Positions 13,396 to 24,793 are shown, counted from the stretch's first letter. The stretch: 64,000 nucleotides of DNA from Parietaria judaica (GCA_954871525.1 OX940864.1:3032001-3096000), one strand, 5' to 3'. Numbers and translations: made by a program. The notes: a model not told the origin generated them from the letters alone.

Positions 13396-14689
13396 AAGTT
13401 ATATTTAGCAAGTTGCAGTAAATGCAAATGGTGTATGCTTTAAATATATAACATGGAATTCCATACTGATGTAGAGAGAGTTACGAGCGAACACAAGAAC
13501 GCGTCTTTGCGTGATAAAACTCGACTTCACAAGCAAAGCTTAATTTTTAATTCATCATCAACTAATCTCACGTTGTGCCTTTACAATACAATATAGGACC
13601 TAGAAAGTCATTTCCATAGAGGAACCAAAATACAATCATCGATGAAAAAGATATAAATTCAATGATACATAATCAAACAAAAAATAAAGACATATAAGCA
13701 AGTAAGATATAATAGGAAGCAAATTATTCATGCATTAAACTGCATGATGCACAGTAACGATATTGTAGTAACACTTTCCATCATTCTCTCAATGTCGAGA
13801 AAATTCGTCCTCGAATTTCGGCCGTTGTTTGGTGACCCGACTCCACCACCATGCCGCAATCGTGTCCAGTGTGAAGTCGCTTTACATATAGTGGACTCAA
13901 TCAATATTACACTCATACTGCAATCCGGATTGGATTACTATATTTGAGTCACACTAATGGTTGAAAATTAAGAGACTCTCGCCTACTTAATTAAACAACG
14001 GACTATATCTTTTAGTTTATAATTTATTGTATATAGCAATCCTCTCTCACATTGACTCTTGTATGATAGTAAAATACAATTGCAATATATATTGATGCAC
14101 TATGGATAACATTCATTTAATCTTGAATACTATAATAAGATTTTAGCTAATAAGACTTTAATTTATTTCTTCGGAAGTGACAATGTGCTTATACAAGGTG
14201 GGTGAATACTTCGGATTTAAGGGCACATCCCTAATAGCAGACTGCACCAAGTGCATCGGAATAAATGCCACTTCTACCAAAGGTAACTCCTCTTGCGTTG
14301 AGTGCCCGTAAAACCGCAGCCTAACCAGTTTGTCTTTCATTGTCATTGTATTGAAGCGATCTCCGACCAGGGTGACATCACTGAATTTGAAAATTTAGGT
14401 GGTTGTTCAAGCGAATCCAGTCACTGCTCTTACTCAAGCTAGCCGTATTAATCAACTATATATATCCTTCTAGTTTGATGGTTAAGATGACACTCCTAGC
14501 CGGCCTCCCTTCGACTTCAAGGAGGATATATTTTCTTGCTTCAAATTGAACAATATTTGATAGCTAAAAAATACTTTGTGAGAAGCAATTTACAACCCGA
14601 ACTATGTAATTATCCATCATCGCTTCAACGAGCTACCGATGTTAGTAACATCAATTATTCCAAATTGTTTTATTCTTAGTCTACTGTAT
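13393..14689. other. Unassigned stretch
   Basis: Some blocks are more GC-rich than their surroundings (13790-13880 and 14160-14350), with ORFs of about 60 codons. I recognise no family. They may be worn transposon or gene fragments. Confidence 0.35.
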
Positions 14690-14935
14690 ATGGGACTTTT
14701 TCTTCTCTCATAAATTGATTTATTCGTAAACATATTTAATTCGTATTTTCATGTGACTTGCCTTATTAATCAACATTATTTCATTTATGTATTATTAATT
14801 TGTGTTGCTTACTTTATACTATATAGTATATACAAGCTTGTATTACAAACGTTTTATATTACCTATGCCATATGCAGGCGACCCACCTCCTCCGGTCACG
14901 AGAGCTCGAGCTCGTATTATTTTTTTATCATTTGA
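14690..14935 (+). repeat. Dispersed repeat, copy 1 (copy 2 in VPS8 intron 15)
   Basis: About 240 bp shared with 28253-28490. Shared blocks are CTCTCATAAATTGATTT, TTTCATGTGACTTGCCTTATT, ACGTTTTATATTACCTAT and CACGAGAGCTC followed by GCTCGTATTATTTTT. Both copies end in a short open segment (GDTPPSVTRAQARIIF in copy 2). Its class is unknown. Confidence 0.7.
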
Positions 14936-15059
14936 TACCTTTTTTTTTTAATGTTATACTAACGCTATTAGTCCATATTACAATGCACTATTGCATTATT
15001 AAATATATTCAGTGTATGAATAAGTGGCAATGTAAACCTTCCCTTTCCTATTCTTCTTA

Positions 15060-15410
15060 GAGTTAAAGCCCTCCTTATAAAACAAATCTCAGTTCCACCT
15101 TCATTTAATTATAAAGTATTGTGAAGTAAAATAAACCGAATCACATGCATCAAAAACAAATTCTTGAACCATTATAGAGAACGATCACAATGCGATACAA
15201 CAAATAACAATGCACAGTGCACTAATATCCTTTAGTCAAGAATCTTCAAATAAAAACACATCACAAATAAAATGTTCTCACAGCATGCATAGTTGGTCAC
15301 ACGCTGTTATTACAATCATAGATATAATGGCATCACATATATATAATCTATCAAATACGATAGACAATCTACATATACGATAGACAATCTACGTATATCG
15401 AGTATCATGT
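15060..15410 (+). repeat. Dispersed repeat, copy 1 (copy 2 at 33128-33372)
   Basis: Roughly 250-300 bp are shared with 33128-33372, including TATAGAGAACGATCACAATG, GATATAATGGCATCA and AATACGATAGACAATCTAC. Indels separate the two. No coding content and no recognised class. Confidence 0.75.
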
Positions 15411-15712
15411 TAAACAAAAGCCGGTTAGTTTTTTTGTACTATTTGATTTAAATGGACTCAGTTGTCGGAGTTTTTCTCCCACATCAGTGAAAGTAAACAC
15501 GAGCACTAGGTGGACTTTTGTGGGCCGGAGTTTGGTGGACTTTTATTAACCGGGGTCTGATTGGTTTTTCTGCACGGCCGAGCTCATGCTGGCATGGCAT
15601 TTACGGAGCAACGTCGGTCGACTTTTTTCCACGCCGAGCTTGTGTTAACTTTTTTAGCGCGGCGTCCGGTTAACTTTTATGGACTAAGCTCGTGATGACT
15701 TTTCCGGACTGA

Positions 15713-16069
15713 TGATACGTGCCCGAAAGATCGATAACTCGAAATGGAATTATAAAAAATACCGGCCAAACACTCACAAACCCAATCTCTGAGAGATTAA
15801 GTTTTTGAATGATTTTTGGCTATTTTTTTCATTCATCAAAGCTCTCTTAAATAGAGAGAGGATTACAACCTAATGGGCCGGACCGGGCCCGACAAAATAA
15901 ACCCTTTAACATAATTAAATAACCCTAATAACCTATTTAAATTATTCAACGACAAAACTAGAAACGACGCTAATTTAAATATCCTAAGACCGAATTAAAT
16001 ACGACGACATATAAATAAACAGCTCTAATTTATTAACGACACGAAGCTTAATCTCTTGGGGCCGTATCA
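15713..16069 (-). repeat. 3' LTR of the 2.1-kb element
   Basis: 357 bp, matching 17450-17809 apart from a few substitutions and small indels. Both contain a GGGCCGGACC block and the end CTTGGGGCCGTATCA on plus. Confidence 0.9.
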
Positions 16070-16105
16070 TTACTCCCCTTCTCCACCTTGAGCTTGTCCT
16101 CAAGC

Positions 16106-17326
16106 TCAAAACACGGTAACGGCCGCTTCAAAACGAGTTCGCCATGGCACCTTGTAACTCGCTCGAGTCACCATAGACAAGCCTCTTACCGCAATCATTG
16201 TCGTTCCTCCTCGGTCGAAAACACCTCCTTGGTCAGTTGCTGACCCACCGCTGCTCTTAGAGCCGCCAGTGCAGATTGTTTGCGGGCTGTCACCAGCTCC
16301 CCTGACTTCTTTTTGGCTCAATCCTTCTTTAGTTACTTTTGCCACTAGCCAATCCTCTTCAATTTTTGGTACTTTTACCAAAATACCATCAATGCCAGTA
16401 TATAAGTCCAGCCCGCCTCCTTTCTTTTCCTTGCTGCCCTCTGAATTAGAGTTTTTAGAAGGCAAACAATTATGTCCCCCTCTAGGTACTTCTGCCGCAA
16501 TATCATCAAACCCTAATTTTATCACTTTTTCTCCTCGATCGACTCTGCCGCCACCTCCTTTTTCATTGCTGCTGCTCTTCTCATTTTTGCCGCCTGGTCC
16601 GTCGCCTCCTCCCTTCCGATCGCCGGCGAGCTCGCCGACGAAGTCTCCGGCGACCCTGCCGCCGACCCTCATCGATTCCTTTGCGCTTGAAAGATAAGCG
16701 TTGTTGCTATCCAGATCTGGAATGCGATCTGGTCTACGACGCTCGTTGTCGCTCGCCATCGCTCCACCTCGTTCGACGGCGTACACTCGGTCAGTCGATG
16801 ACCCTCCTTCGCTGCCGGAGTTCTGACCACCATCGCTGCAGATTGTTTTTGGGCTGCCAAAATCCCAGATATGGGATTGGTCGGACTCAAGCGCAAACTC
16901 TTCTTCAGGCCCCTTCTCTCCATCTGTCAAGCCGCTGCCCTTCCTTCCAATGATCTCCACCGCCGCTTCCGCCCCAGCTTCGACCACCGCTCCGCCGCTG
17001 CCGTCTCCGGCGACTTCCACACCTCCTTCGACGACCAAAATCTGAATTTTCAGATCTGGTCCTCTCCGATTCACGGTCGTTTCGCGAACCAGTTTTGGAT
17101 CTCCGTCCACTGTCACCACCGTTGTTTCCACCTCAACTGCCCGCGGATTCACCACCTCTTCCGGTGGCTGGATTCTCCCCTCGGACCAATTCTTCTCGGT
17201 CTGCTCCAATGCTTCCGAATCAGCCGTCTTCTTCGCTTCTTCTTCGACTTTCGCCCAAAAATCTGCCCAATACTTCTCATCTTCGGCCTCTTTTACTTCA
17301 CGTTCTTTTTTCAATCTTGCCGTCAT
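16106..17326 (-). CDS. Gag-like protein of the non-autonomous LTR element
   Basis: The frame is open from inside the 5' LTR (17515) to the stop at 16106. The first internal Met is at 17326, giving 406 residues. The N-terminal part is strongly charged and looks coiled-coil (MTARLKKEREVKEAEDEKYW, then WAKVEEEAKK). The rest is Gly/Glu/Ser-rich with blocks such as RRGPDLKIQ, GGGGRVDRGEKVIKLGFDDIAAEV and VPKIEEDWLVAKV. I see no zinc knuckle and no protease or RT motif. Position and strand are those of a gag gene, and the ORF fills nearly all of the interior, ending 36 bp before the 3' LTR. Calling it gag is inference from position. A captured plant gene is the alternative. Confidence 0.6.
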   Translation of the reverse strand: MTARLKKEREVKEAEDEKYWADFWAKVEEEAKKTADSEALEQTEKNWSEGRIQPPEEVVNPRAVEVETTVVTVDGDPKLVRETTVNRRGPDLKIQILVVEGGVEVAGDGSGGAVVEAGAEAAVEIIGRKGSGLTDGEKGPEEEFALESDQSHIWDFGSPKTICSDGGQNSGSEGGSSTDRVYAVERGGAMASDNERRRPDRIPDLDSNNAYLSSAKESMRVGGRVAGDFVGELAGDRKGGGDGPGGKNEKSSSNEKGGGGRVDRGEKVIKLGFDDIAAEVPRGGHNCLPSKNSNSEGSKEKKGGGLDLYTGIDGILVKVPKIEEDWLVAKVTKEGLSQKEVRGAGDSPQTICTGGSKSSGGSATDQGGVFDRGGTTMIAVRGLSMVTRASYKVPWRTRFEAAVTVF

Positions 17327-17416
17327 GGCTTCCACCGCCGCCTGGAGTTCCTTCGCTTGTTTTTGGATAGAACAATTCGGAATCGAACTCCATTTCGAGC
17401 GGCTCTGAAAGCAAAT

Positions 17417-17809
17417 TGATATGCGCCCGAAAGATCGATAACTCGAAATTGATATGTGCCCGAAAGATCGATAACTCGAAATGGGAATTTGGGAAAATAC
17501 CGGCCAAACACTCACAAACCCAATCTCTTGAGAGATTAGATTTTTGAATGATTTTTGGCTATTTTTTTCATTCTATCAAAGCTCTCTTAAATAGAGAGAG
17601 TATTACAACCTAATGGGCCGGACCAGGCCCGACAAAATAAACCCTTTAACATAATTAAATAACCCTAATAACCTATTTAAATTATTCAACGACAAAACTA
17701 GAAACGACGCTAATTTAAATATCCTAAGACCGAATTAAATACGACGACATATAAATAAACAACTCTAATTTATTAACGACACGAAGCTTAATCTCTTGGG
17801 GCCGTATCA
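17417..17809 (-). repeat. 5' LTR of the 2.1-kb element, with a 33-bp tandem duplication
   Basis: 393 bp. Its inner end carries a 33-bp tandem duplication (17417-17449 and 17450-17482, starting TGATATGCGCCCG and TGATATGTGCCCG) that is single-copy in the other LTR. This accounts for nearly all of the length difference. Confidence 0.88.
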
Positions 17810-17860
17810 ACTGACTCCGACTTGACTTTTTTAGCCGACTTTGGGTTGATTATTTTGTGC

Positions 17861-18686
17861 TAGGGGTGAAAATTTTGAACTCGGTTCTCGGTTTTGTCCC
17901 ATTTTTGGTCCCGGTACCGGACCGTTTTTTGGCAAAAAATCAGTTTTTTCTTTTTACTATAACCTAAAAAGGGACGTCCCGGTTCCGGTTTGAAAAACCA
18001 AAACCAAAACCAATTCAAAATCTGAAATTCCCGGTTTTCTTGTCCCGGTTCCGGTTTTATGTCGTTTTGTTATAAGTTTGTTGTTTTTTTAGCATGTCAT
18101 TTCTTATAAGTCGTTTACTATTAGGGTTTTAATCCATTATTTTTTTTCAGCCCATTATTTTAACATGTCATTTATTTTTAAACCATTACTCGGTATTTTA
18201 TTTAACATGTCATTTCTTATATGTCGTTTTGTTATAAAAAATAATTTGTTTGTACTCGGTATTTACTATTTAGCATTTTAGACTCGGTTTTTTGCACTGA
18301 GATTTGGATTTGGCATTGTCAAGTTCACGACGTGAACTCGGATCTTGCATTTGTTTATTTTGTATTTTGCTTTTGTACTCGGATTTGGTATTTTACATTT
18401 TGGATTTACTCGGATTTGGTAATTTGCATTTTTGATTTGGTTTTTTTTCATGTTTCTATCTTGGATTTGTCCCGGATTTGTCCCGGTTTTCGTCCTGAAT
18501 TTTGGCCCTAAAAAATCGGGATTTTAATTGGTGTCCCGGTCCCGGTTCTGATTTAAAACATAAACAAGGACTTTTCAGAACCAGAACCAATACCGGGACA
18601 GAAAATTGTGTCCTGATTTTTCCGGGACAGGGACAAACAATATTCAAATTCCCGATTCCCGATTCCCGGTTCTGGTTTCAGCCTTA
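17861..18686. mobile_element. 826-bp hAT-Ac-type non-autonomous element
   Basis: Termini TAGGGGTGAAAATTTTG and GGTTTCAGCCTTA resemble Ac-type ends (TAGGGATGAAA-like). An exact 8-bp duplication TTTTGTGC flanks the element (17853-17860 and 18687-18694). Subterminal regions are rich in CCCGGTTCCGGTT-like words in both orientations, the usual arrangement of transposase-binding repeats in Ac-like elements. No transposase ORF. Confidence 0.82.
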
Positions 18687-18935
18687 TTTTGTGCCTTCGT
18701 TAGTTGATTTTTTAGCCAACATCAGGTTAAGTTTTTTTGGGGCCGGTGTCGAGTTGGCTATTCTAGGCCGGATTTTAACTGAATTTTTTTATCTTAATAA
18801 GTCAACCGAACGCCGGCCCAAAAAAGACAACCTAACATGCACCGGCCCGACAGAGTCAACTCGACACGAGCCTTGAAAAGTCAATCCAAGCCTGGCCTAA
18901 AAAACTTCAACCTGAGCATGGCCCGGATAAGTCAC

Positions 18936-19387
18936 GAATGATAATAATAATAAAAAAAAGTGTGTCACGAATTATTAGATTTGTTTGATGTATAAATTGT
19001 TATTAAATATAACGAGTGTAGTGGCCAAACGAAGAAGGTGATTAGCAACTTTAGTCAGATTTGCTAGAAAATTGGCTATTTTTGCCGATAATACCTCTAA
19101 ATAATAACAAAAGGAGATATGTATCGCATAAAAGCTTATCATATGCGACACATTCATTTTACAACAAATATTTAACATGTTAACAAAAGTATAACTTATA
19201 AGTGTATAACTTGAAAATATCAGAATTTTAGCCTAAGTATTAAATTAGCAGTAATAATAACTTGGATATTACCCACCTCCATCTTTTATTTAAAATATAT
19301 ATATATATATATCTTTTTACGACAATTTTTTTTATTAAAAAAAAAAACACCAATTTTTAAGGAATGAGAAACGCACGTCTCCGTCTG
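18936..19387. other. AT-rich stretch
   Basis: No gene or terminal repeats seen. A TA run lies at about 19297-19312. Confidence 0.5.
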
Positions 19388-19811
19388 CAGGGGCGGATTT
19401 AGTGAGGGCCGAGCGGGGACGGTCGCCCCCACTTGATTCAAATCCGTGATTTTTAATAAATAAATTGTACATTTTTATCAATATATATTAAATGTATCAT
19501 TACTAGACAAAGTTAATACTATGGTGTAGTGGTTATTTGAAAATAGTTTTAACTCCCCCTCCTTGAAGACCAATGTTCAATTCCCATCAATTTTATTTTT
19601 TTAATATTTATGATCTCTATTATTAATCATCTCTTAATATAAAGATTCTTTTATTATACATTAAGTTATAATCTTTGTATAATTGTATCACTAAATATTT
19701 TATCGATTATTAAAAATTAATTATAAAAGTATTTTATTTATCATATTATATTCTAAAAATTCCGGCTTAATTTTTTCGCCCCCTCTTAGCAAAATCCTGG
19801 CTCCGCCATTG
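19388..19811. mobile_element. 424-bp hAT-Tip100-type element with a tRNA-like segment
   Basis: Starts CAGGGGCGGATTTAG and ends CTGGCTCCGCCATTG. The flanks TCCGTCTG and TCGGTCTG match at seven of eight bases. The interior at about 19516-19595 has an A-box-like TGGTGTAGTGG and a B-box-like GTTCAATTCCC at a tRNA-like spacing, suggesting a SINE head captured by or inserted into the element. Confidence 0.8.
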
Positions 19812-20012
19812 TCGGTCTGTTTCCTTAAAATTACGAGTTTTAACTTGTTATAATCTTTTGAATCAGATATTCGCATATCGGCATATATTTATACTATTTT
19901 AGGGCCAAATGAATCGTATATTTGATTTAGTGGAAGTAGGAGCAGTTATTGCTTAGCTTGATTCTCGGCATTAGGGCTAATAGATATTGATGACTATATA
20001 TATATCTATAAT

Positions 20013-20016
<4 letters not shown>

Positions 20017-20044
<28 letters not shown>
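20017..20044. repeat. (TA)n microsatellite upstream of VPS8
   Basis: TA-dinucleotide run about 55 bp before the first recognisable VPS8 exon. Confidence 0.9.
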
Positions 20045-20048
<4 letters not shown>

Positions 20049-20098
20049 GCTGTTGATAACATAAAAAAGTTGCTTTTGGCTTTTTCTCAAATCTCCAG

Positions 20099-23000
20099 CG
20101 ATGACGAAGACATCGATCTCGATTCCCTCCACCGCCGTAAGGTCGAAGAAAATTCTCAAAGAAAATTATGATTCCGATTCTTCCACATCATCGTCTCCTC
20201 CGCCACTTACCGACGACCGCCACATTCTAATCCGATCATCAAAACCAGCTGACGGAGCCAACGGTTTGCTTCCTCGCTATAAGTCTGGCGATGATAATTT
20301 CCGCGGGACGTTGTCGCCAGAAGGCTTTCACTCTAATATGAAGCCCGGGGAGGCACTGGCGGCGGCCGTGTTGGCCAGCTCGAGATCAAAGAGGAGCCAG
20401 GGTTTGCATCGGGCTCTTGCCGCCCGCGCATTAGGCCGGTCTTACCCGAACAGTACTAGTTTAAGTTTACCTGGTTCCAAGTGCCGTCTGTCAGTGTCGA
20501 AGAATTCGGTGGACGATATTGACATGGGGAGTGAAGTCGGTACCGAACCACAGAACACTTCCACTGCAGTAGTGACCGGTGTAGAGATTCTGGAATCTAC
20601 ATATAGTGTTGAAGATAATGGAATCGAGGAATGTTTTGTCGTCCCAGATGTTGATGAACCGGTTTCTTCTTCGCCAGCTGAGATTTCCAACACTCGACAA
20701 AACGCAGAAGACTTGAAGGTTGCCGAATCGGAAGATGATGATTATCTTTCCGGAGACGAACTTGAATCGGTAGATGATGTTTATCGTTCCAGCGGTGACG
20801 AATTGGAATCGGAAAAGAAAGCGTTGCCTCAACCGAATCACGCTTCTACGGGATTGCACCGAGAGAAGGGCGGGGCTGCAGAGGCAATGCTCGAGGGTAG
20901 TCGGATGGTGTTGCGAGGGGATGCCCACAACAGCATTACGACGAGTATTTCCTCCGGAGATTATGGGATGGCTAATGTCTTAGCAGTTCATGCTAATTAT
21001 ATTGCAGTGGGAATGGCAAGCGGGGTTATTATTGTTGCTCCGAGTAACTACTCCACTCATAATGCCGATTTTATGGATGCCAAGGTAGGAACTTCTTTTC
21101 TAACTCCCTTGTGCTAGAGATTACAATTTCCTTTTTATATATATATATATACACAATCAAGGTTTAAAATACCGCTTGCCGATTTCGTTTGGCATTTTCC
21201 GTTTTACGGATATATCGCTTGCCGATGGGTATGTCGATGGGCAAATCGGAAAAAAAAAGGCATGCCGCATACCGCATATACTGCACTTTTCTCGTGGGCA
21301 TACCGCATGCCGATGAGGTTTTCGACGGATATTTTGTAAAAAATATTTGAGTATTTAAGCAAGATATTTATATAGGTTCAAAACTACATATTTAATAAAT
21401 ACAAGACATAATTGTATACAACAAAACACATTTGTAACTTAAATATGTAGGTGAAATGTATAATATTAAGTCACTTTATTAGTTTAAGTGTATAATATTA
21501 AGTCAAATTATTATGTGAAGTGAATATGTATGTTAATTAAGTGTGTAATATTAAGTGAATATGCATGTTAATTGTATATGTATGTTAACAAATTTAATGT
21601 TAGTTGAAGTGTATAATATTAAATGAATATGTATATTAAGTGTATATGTATGTTAGGTGAAGTTAATATGTATGTTAAGTGTATAATATTATTTGAAGTG
21701 TATAATATTAAGTTAAATTATTAGGTGAAGTGTATGTGTATGTTAAGTGTGAATGTGTGATATTAGTTGAATAACAAAAAGTCCCACATTGATAGATGAC
21801 AAGAGTTTGGTGATGTTTATATACCAAATATTATGGACAAGGGCTTGGGCCCTTTGGGTCATAGGATTTTGTGGATGGGGGAGGACTCACACAAATGTTA
21901 CACTATCACACATGCGTGCGCGCCGCAGCCGGACGGACGTGGCGAGGTGGGGTGCTCTTGTGTGAGTATAATTATTTTTGCCGAAAGTTAATTGGTATTT
22001 TTGCCGAAATCTACCAAAATTTTAATTTTATGCGAAATTCCAACCATTTTTCGCAAATTTTACTCACCAAAACGAAAAACGAAATTCTATCCACGTGCCC
22101 ATGCGAAAAGTGCGAAAAATGGTAACACAATGGCTTATCTGATTGATTTTCGATTATGCACGTGCCCATGCGAAAAGTGCGAAAAACGAAATTCTATCCA
22201 CTTTCCCATGCGAAAAGTGCGAAAAATGGTAACACAATGGACCGAAAAACGAAAATCGGTCGATTTTGAACCTTGTAACACAATGGCTTATCTGATTGAT
22301 AAGTTGTTTTTCACTCATGATATGGCAGATGCTTGTGCTAGGGCTGCGAGGGGACCGGTCCTATGCCGCTGGGGTGACTTCAATATGCTTCAATCAACAA
22401 GGGGACCTTGTCCTAGCCGGTTACGAGGATGGTCAAATTACGATTTGGGACGTGCTGAAATCAACTGCTCTAAAAGTCATTACCGGACAACATAAAGCGC
22501 CAGTTGTTCATGCGTTTTTTCTGTCTGAGGATTCTCTAGGTACCCGCCAGTTTAAGGCGGTCACCGGTGATAGCAACGGGCACCTCCTCTTACACGATTC
22601 CTCGGTCGTTCCATTGCTTAATTTGCTCTCTATCAAAACTAAGGTACGATTATACAACTTTATTTTCAAGCATAATTTATCCTCGAATTAGTATACTCCT
22701 TTGTATTAATGTATGAATATAATTTTATTATATCATCAAGGTGATTAATTTGTCTGAGTATCAAAATTAACAACGTTAATTTGAGTACTATTTCATTAAA
22801 ATTATTAATTTATTAAATTTGTACTGTAGTGTCTTCTTGACGGAGAAACAACAGGCACGGTGTTATCTGCTTCGCCTCTACTCTTTGCAGGATGTGAACC
22901 TTCTTTGGTTGAAGCAGGTGTGGTCATCTTAGCCACACATCAAACTGCTTTGGTGGTACGAACTTCTTTCAGCTTTAAAAAATAAAAAATATCAATATTG

Positions 23001-23577
23001 GTGATCTAATGCTTCTTCAATGTTGCAGGTACGACTTGGCCCCTTTCAAGTGTATGCACAACTTTCTAGGCCCGAGGGTGTTCGCGAAGGCTCCATGCCT
23101 TACACGGCCTGGAAACACACTACGCAATTGCACGACTCGCCCACTGGTATCTATTATAAAACGGAAATTTGTGGAAAAAATTTGAGTATGATTTATATTG
23201 TTCATTCTTTTAGCAAATTTTTTAATGATATATATATATATATATTTATTTATTCTTTATATTGAAGTTCTATGTAGCGACCTATACGATTTTTTACGTT
23301 TTCGCCCTTATATACGAGCTATAAAAAAATTAAAGAGTTACAACGAACGCCAAGTTCTGACATAGTGTTGCCAAAATATGTTTTACAATGCAAAAACTAA
23401 AGCGTCGTAGTTCTTTCATGTCGTCACATGTCAAAAAGCGCAAAAATGCATTCAAAAGGAGTGAAAACGGGACAAATCATATGTCATCACGTGAGAACGG
23501 AGCAAATCATATGTGGATATTTCAGCTACAAATACTCCACTATATAACATGTTACTTCATCTCAATTTCTTGGACAC

Positions 23578-23608
<31 letters not shown>

Positions 23609-24753
23609 GTATATACATATATATTTACTAATTGAAAAATGTTTTATTTGATGAAGAACCTTCAGAACGAGTGGTCTCACTGCTAGCAATTGCCTGGGAT
23701 CGGAAAGTTCAGGTTGCGAAATTGAACAAATCGGAGCTCACAGTTTACGGTGGATGCTCTCTTGACAGTGCTGCCATTGGAGTAGCTTGGCTGGATAATA
23801 ATGTAAGTGGCTTAATAGAATTTAAAACATAAATTACTATATATGGTATCTCGTTACTTAAATATAAATTACTGGCGCTATACTCAGATGCTGGTGATTC
23901 TGACGGTGACCGGGAAACTTTGTCTGTGCGCGAACAATGGAGCTGTGATTCATGAAACAAGCATTGGTGCAGAGGATCTCGTGTCGCATCACACGTACTT
24001 CAGTAATGTCTCTGAAAAGGCTTATCACAATTGCTTAGCCGTGAGGGGAGTTTCTGCGTACATACTCGGACCAGCACGTCTTACCGTGTTCCGCGTTCTC
24101 CCTTGGAAAGAGAGGATTCAGATTCTTCAAAAGGAAGGTGATATGATGGGTGCTTTGAACATGGCTTTGACAATCTATGACGGTAAAGCTCGTGGGGTGT
24201 TCGACCTTCCGAGGTCCTTGGAGGATGTTCAAAAGACCGTTAAGCCCTTCCTGGTAGAGTTAACTCTTGCCTATGTAGAAGAAGCAATCTCCTACATATC
24301 ACTGATCCAGCAAATGGATGAAATGGACCTATCAATGAGAAAAATCACTTCCTTAAAAGAGGAGTATGCTAGGGCCGGCCGAGTCGTCGTTGAACTCTGC
24401 CTTCATATTAATGCAACTGACGTCCTTTTTTATAAGATTTACTCCAAGTTTATTGCTGTTAAGCAAAAAGGTACTCTCTCTTGTGACAAATTTGGATTTA
24501 GATTCTTGAATTGGTAAATGGAACTCACTCGGAGTCGGAGATGCTCTGCATATTTACAAAATAGGAAATCCGATCATTGCGAAATTTATATCTAAATAAT
24601 TAGACCGGAAAATTGCATCTTCCTAATAATATAAGAAGCCTTGTATTTTCTACCTTAACTCTTTGTTTTTCATCCCAATATCATATGCAGACACATTTTT
24701 GGAGCTACTGGAGCCATATGTATTGAGAGACATGATTCGCTCTCTCCCTAGAG

Positions 24754-24793
<40 letters not shown>

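Larger units (their letters stand above)
15713..17809 (-). mobile_element. Complete 2.1-kb non-autonomous LTR retrotransposon
   Basis: Two near-identical LTRs (15713-16069 and 17417-17809) begin and end TGATACG...CGTATCA and flank a 1347-bp interior. An exact 5-bp target duplication ACTGA lies at 15708-15712 and 17810-17814. The sense strand is minus. Beside the inner edge of the 5' LTR is a degenerate initiator-Met-type primer site (TTTCAGAGCCGC, about 17398-17409). A polypurine tract (GGAGAAGGGGAGTAA) abuts the 3' LTR at 16070-16084. There is no protease, RT or integrase. This is a TR-GAG or LARD-like layout that needs proteins in trans. Strong LTR identity suggests a fairly recent insertion. 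Confidence 0.93.
15430..18935. repeat. Degenerate ~25-bp repeat array with internal orientation switch (foldback)
   Basis: Units of about 25 bp resembling TTGACTTTTTTAGCCGG followed by a short variable part run on plus at 15470-15712, 17815-17860 and 18687-18790. From about 18800 to 18935 the same unit runs reverse-complemented (for example GTCAACCGAACGCCGGCCC and CAACCTAACATGCACCGGCCC). With the two nested insertions removed (15713-17814 and 17861-18694) the array is one block of under 600 bp whose halves can pair. It could be the arm of a foldback or Mutator-like element; outer ends are not resolved. Confidence 0.65.

Noticed and set aside
14158..14346. 62-codon ORF on minus (MTMKDKLVRLRFYGHSTQEE)
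   Set aside because: Looks protein-like but matches no family I know and has no splice or promoter context.
16269..17419. Plus-strand ORFs within the 2.1-kb LTR element
   Set aside because: Opposite to the LTR, primer-site and polypurine-tract orientation; shadows of the gag-like ORF.
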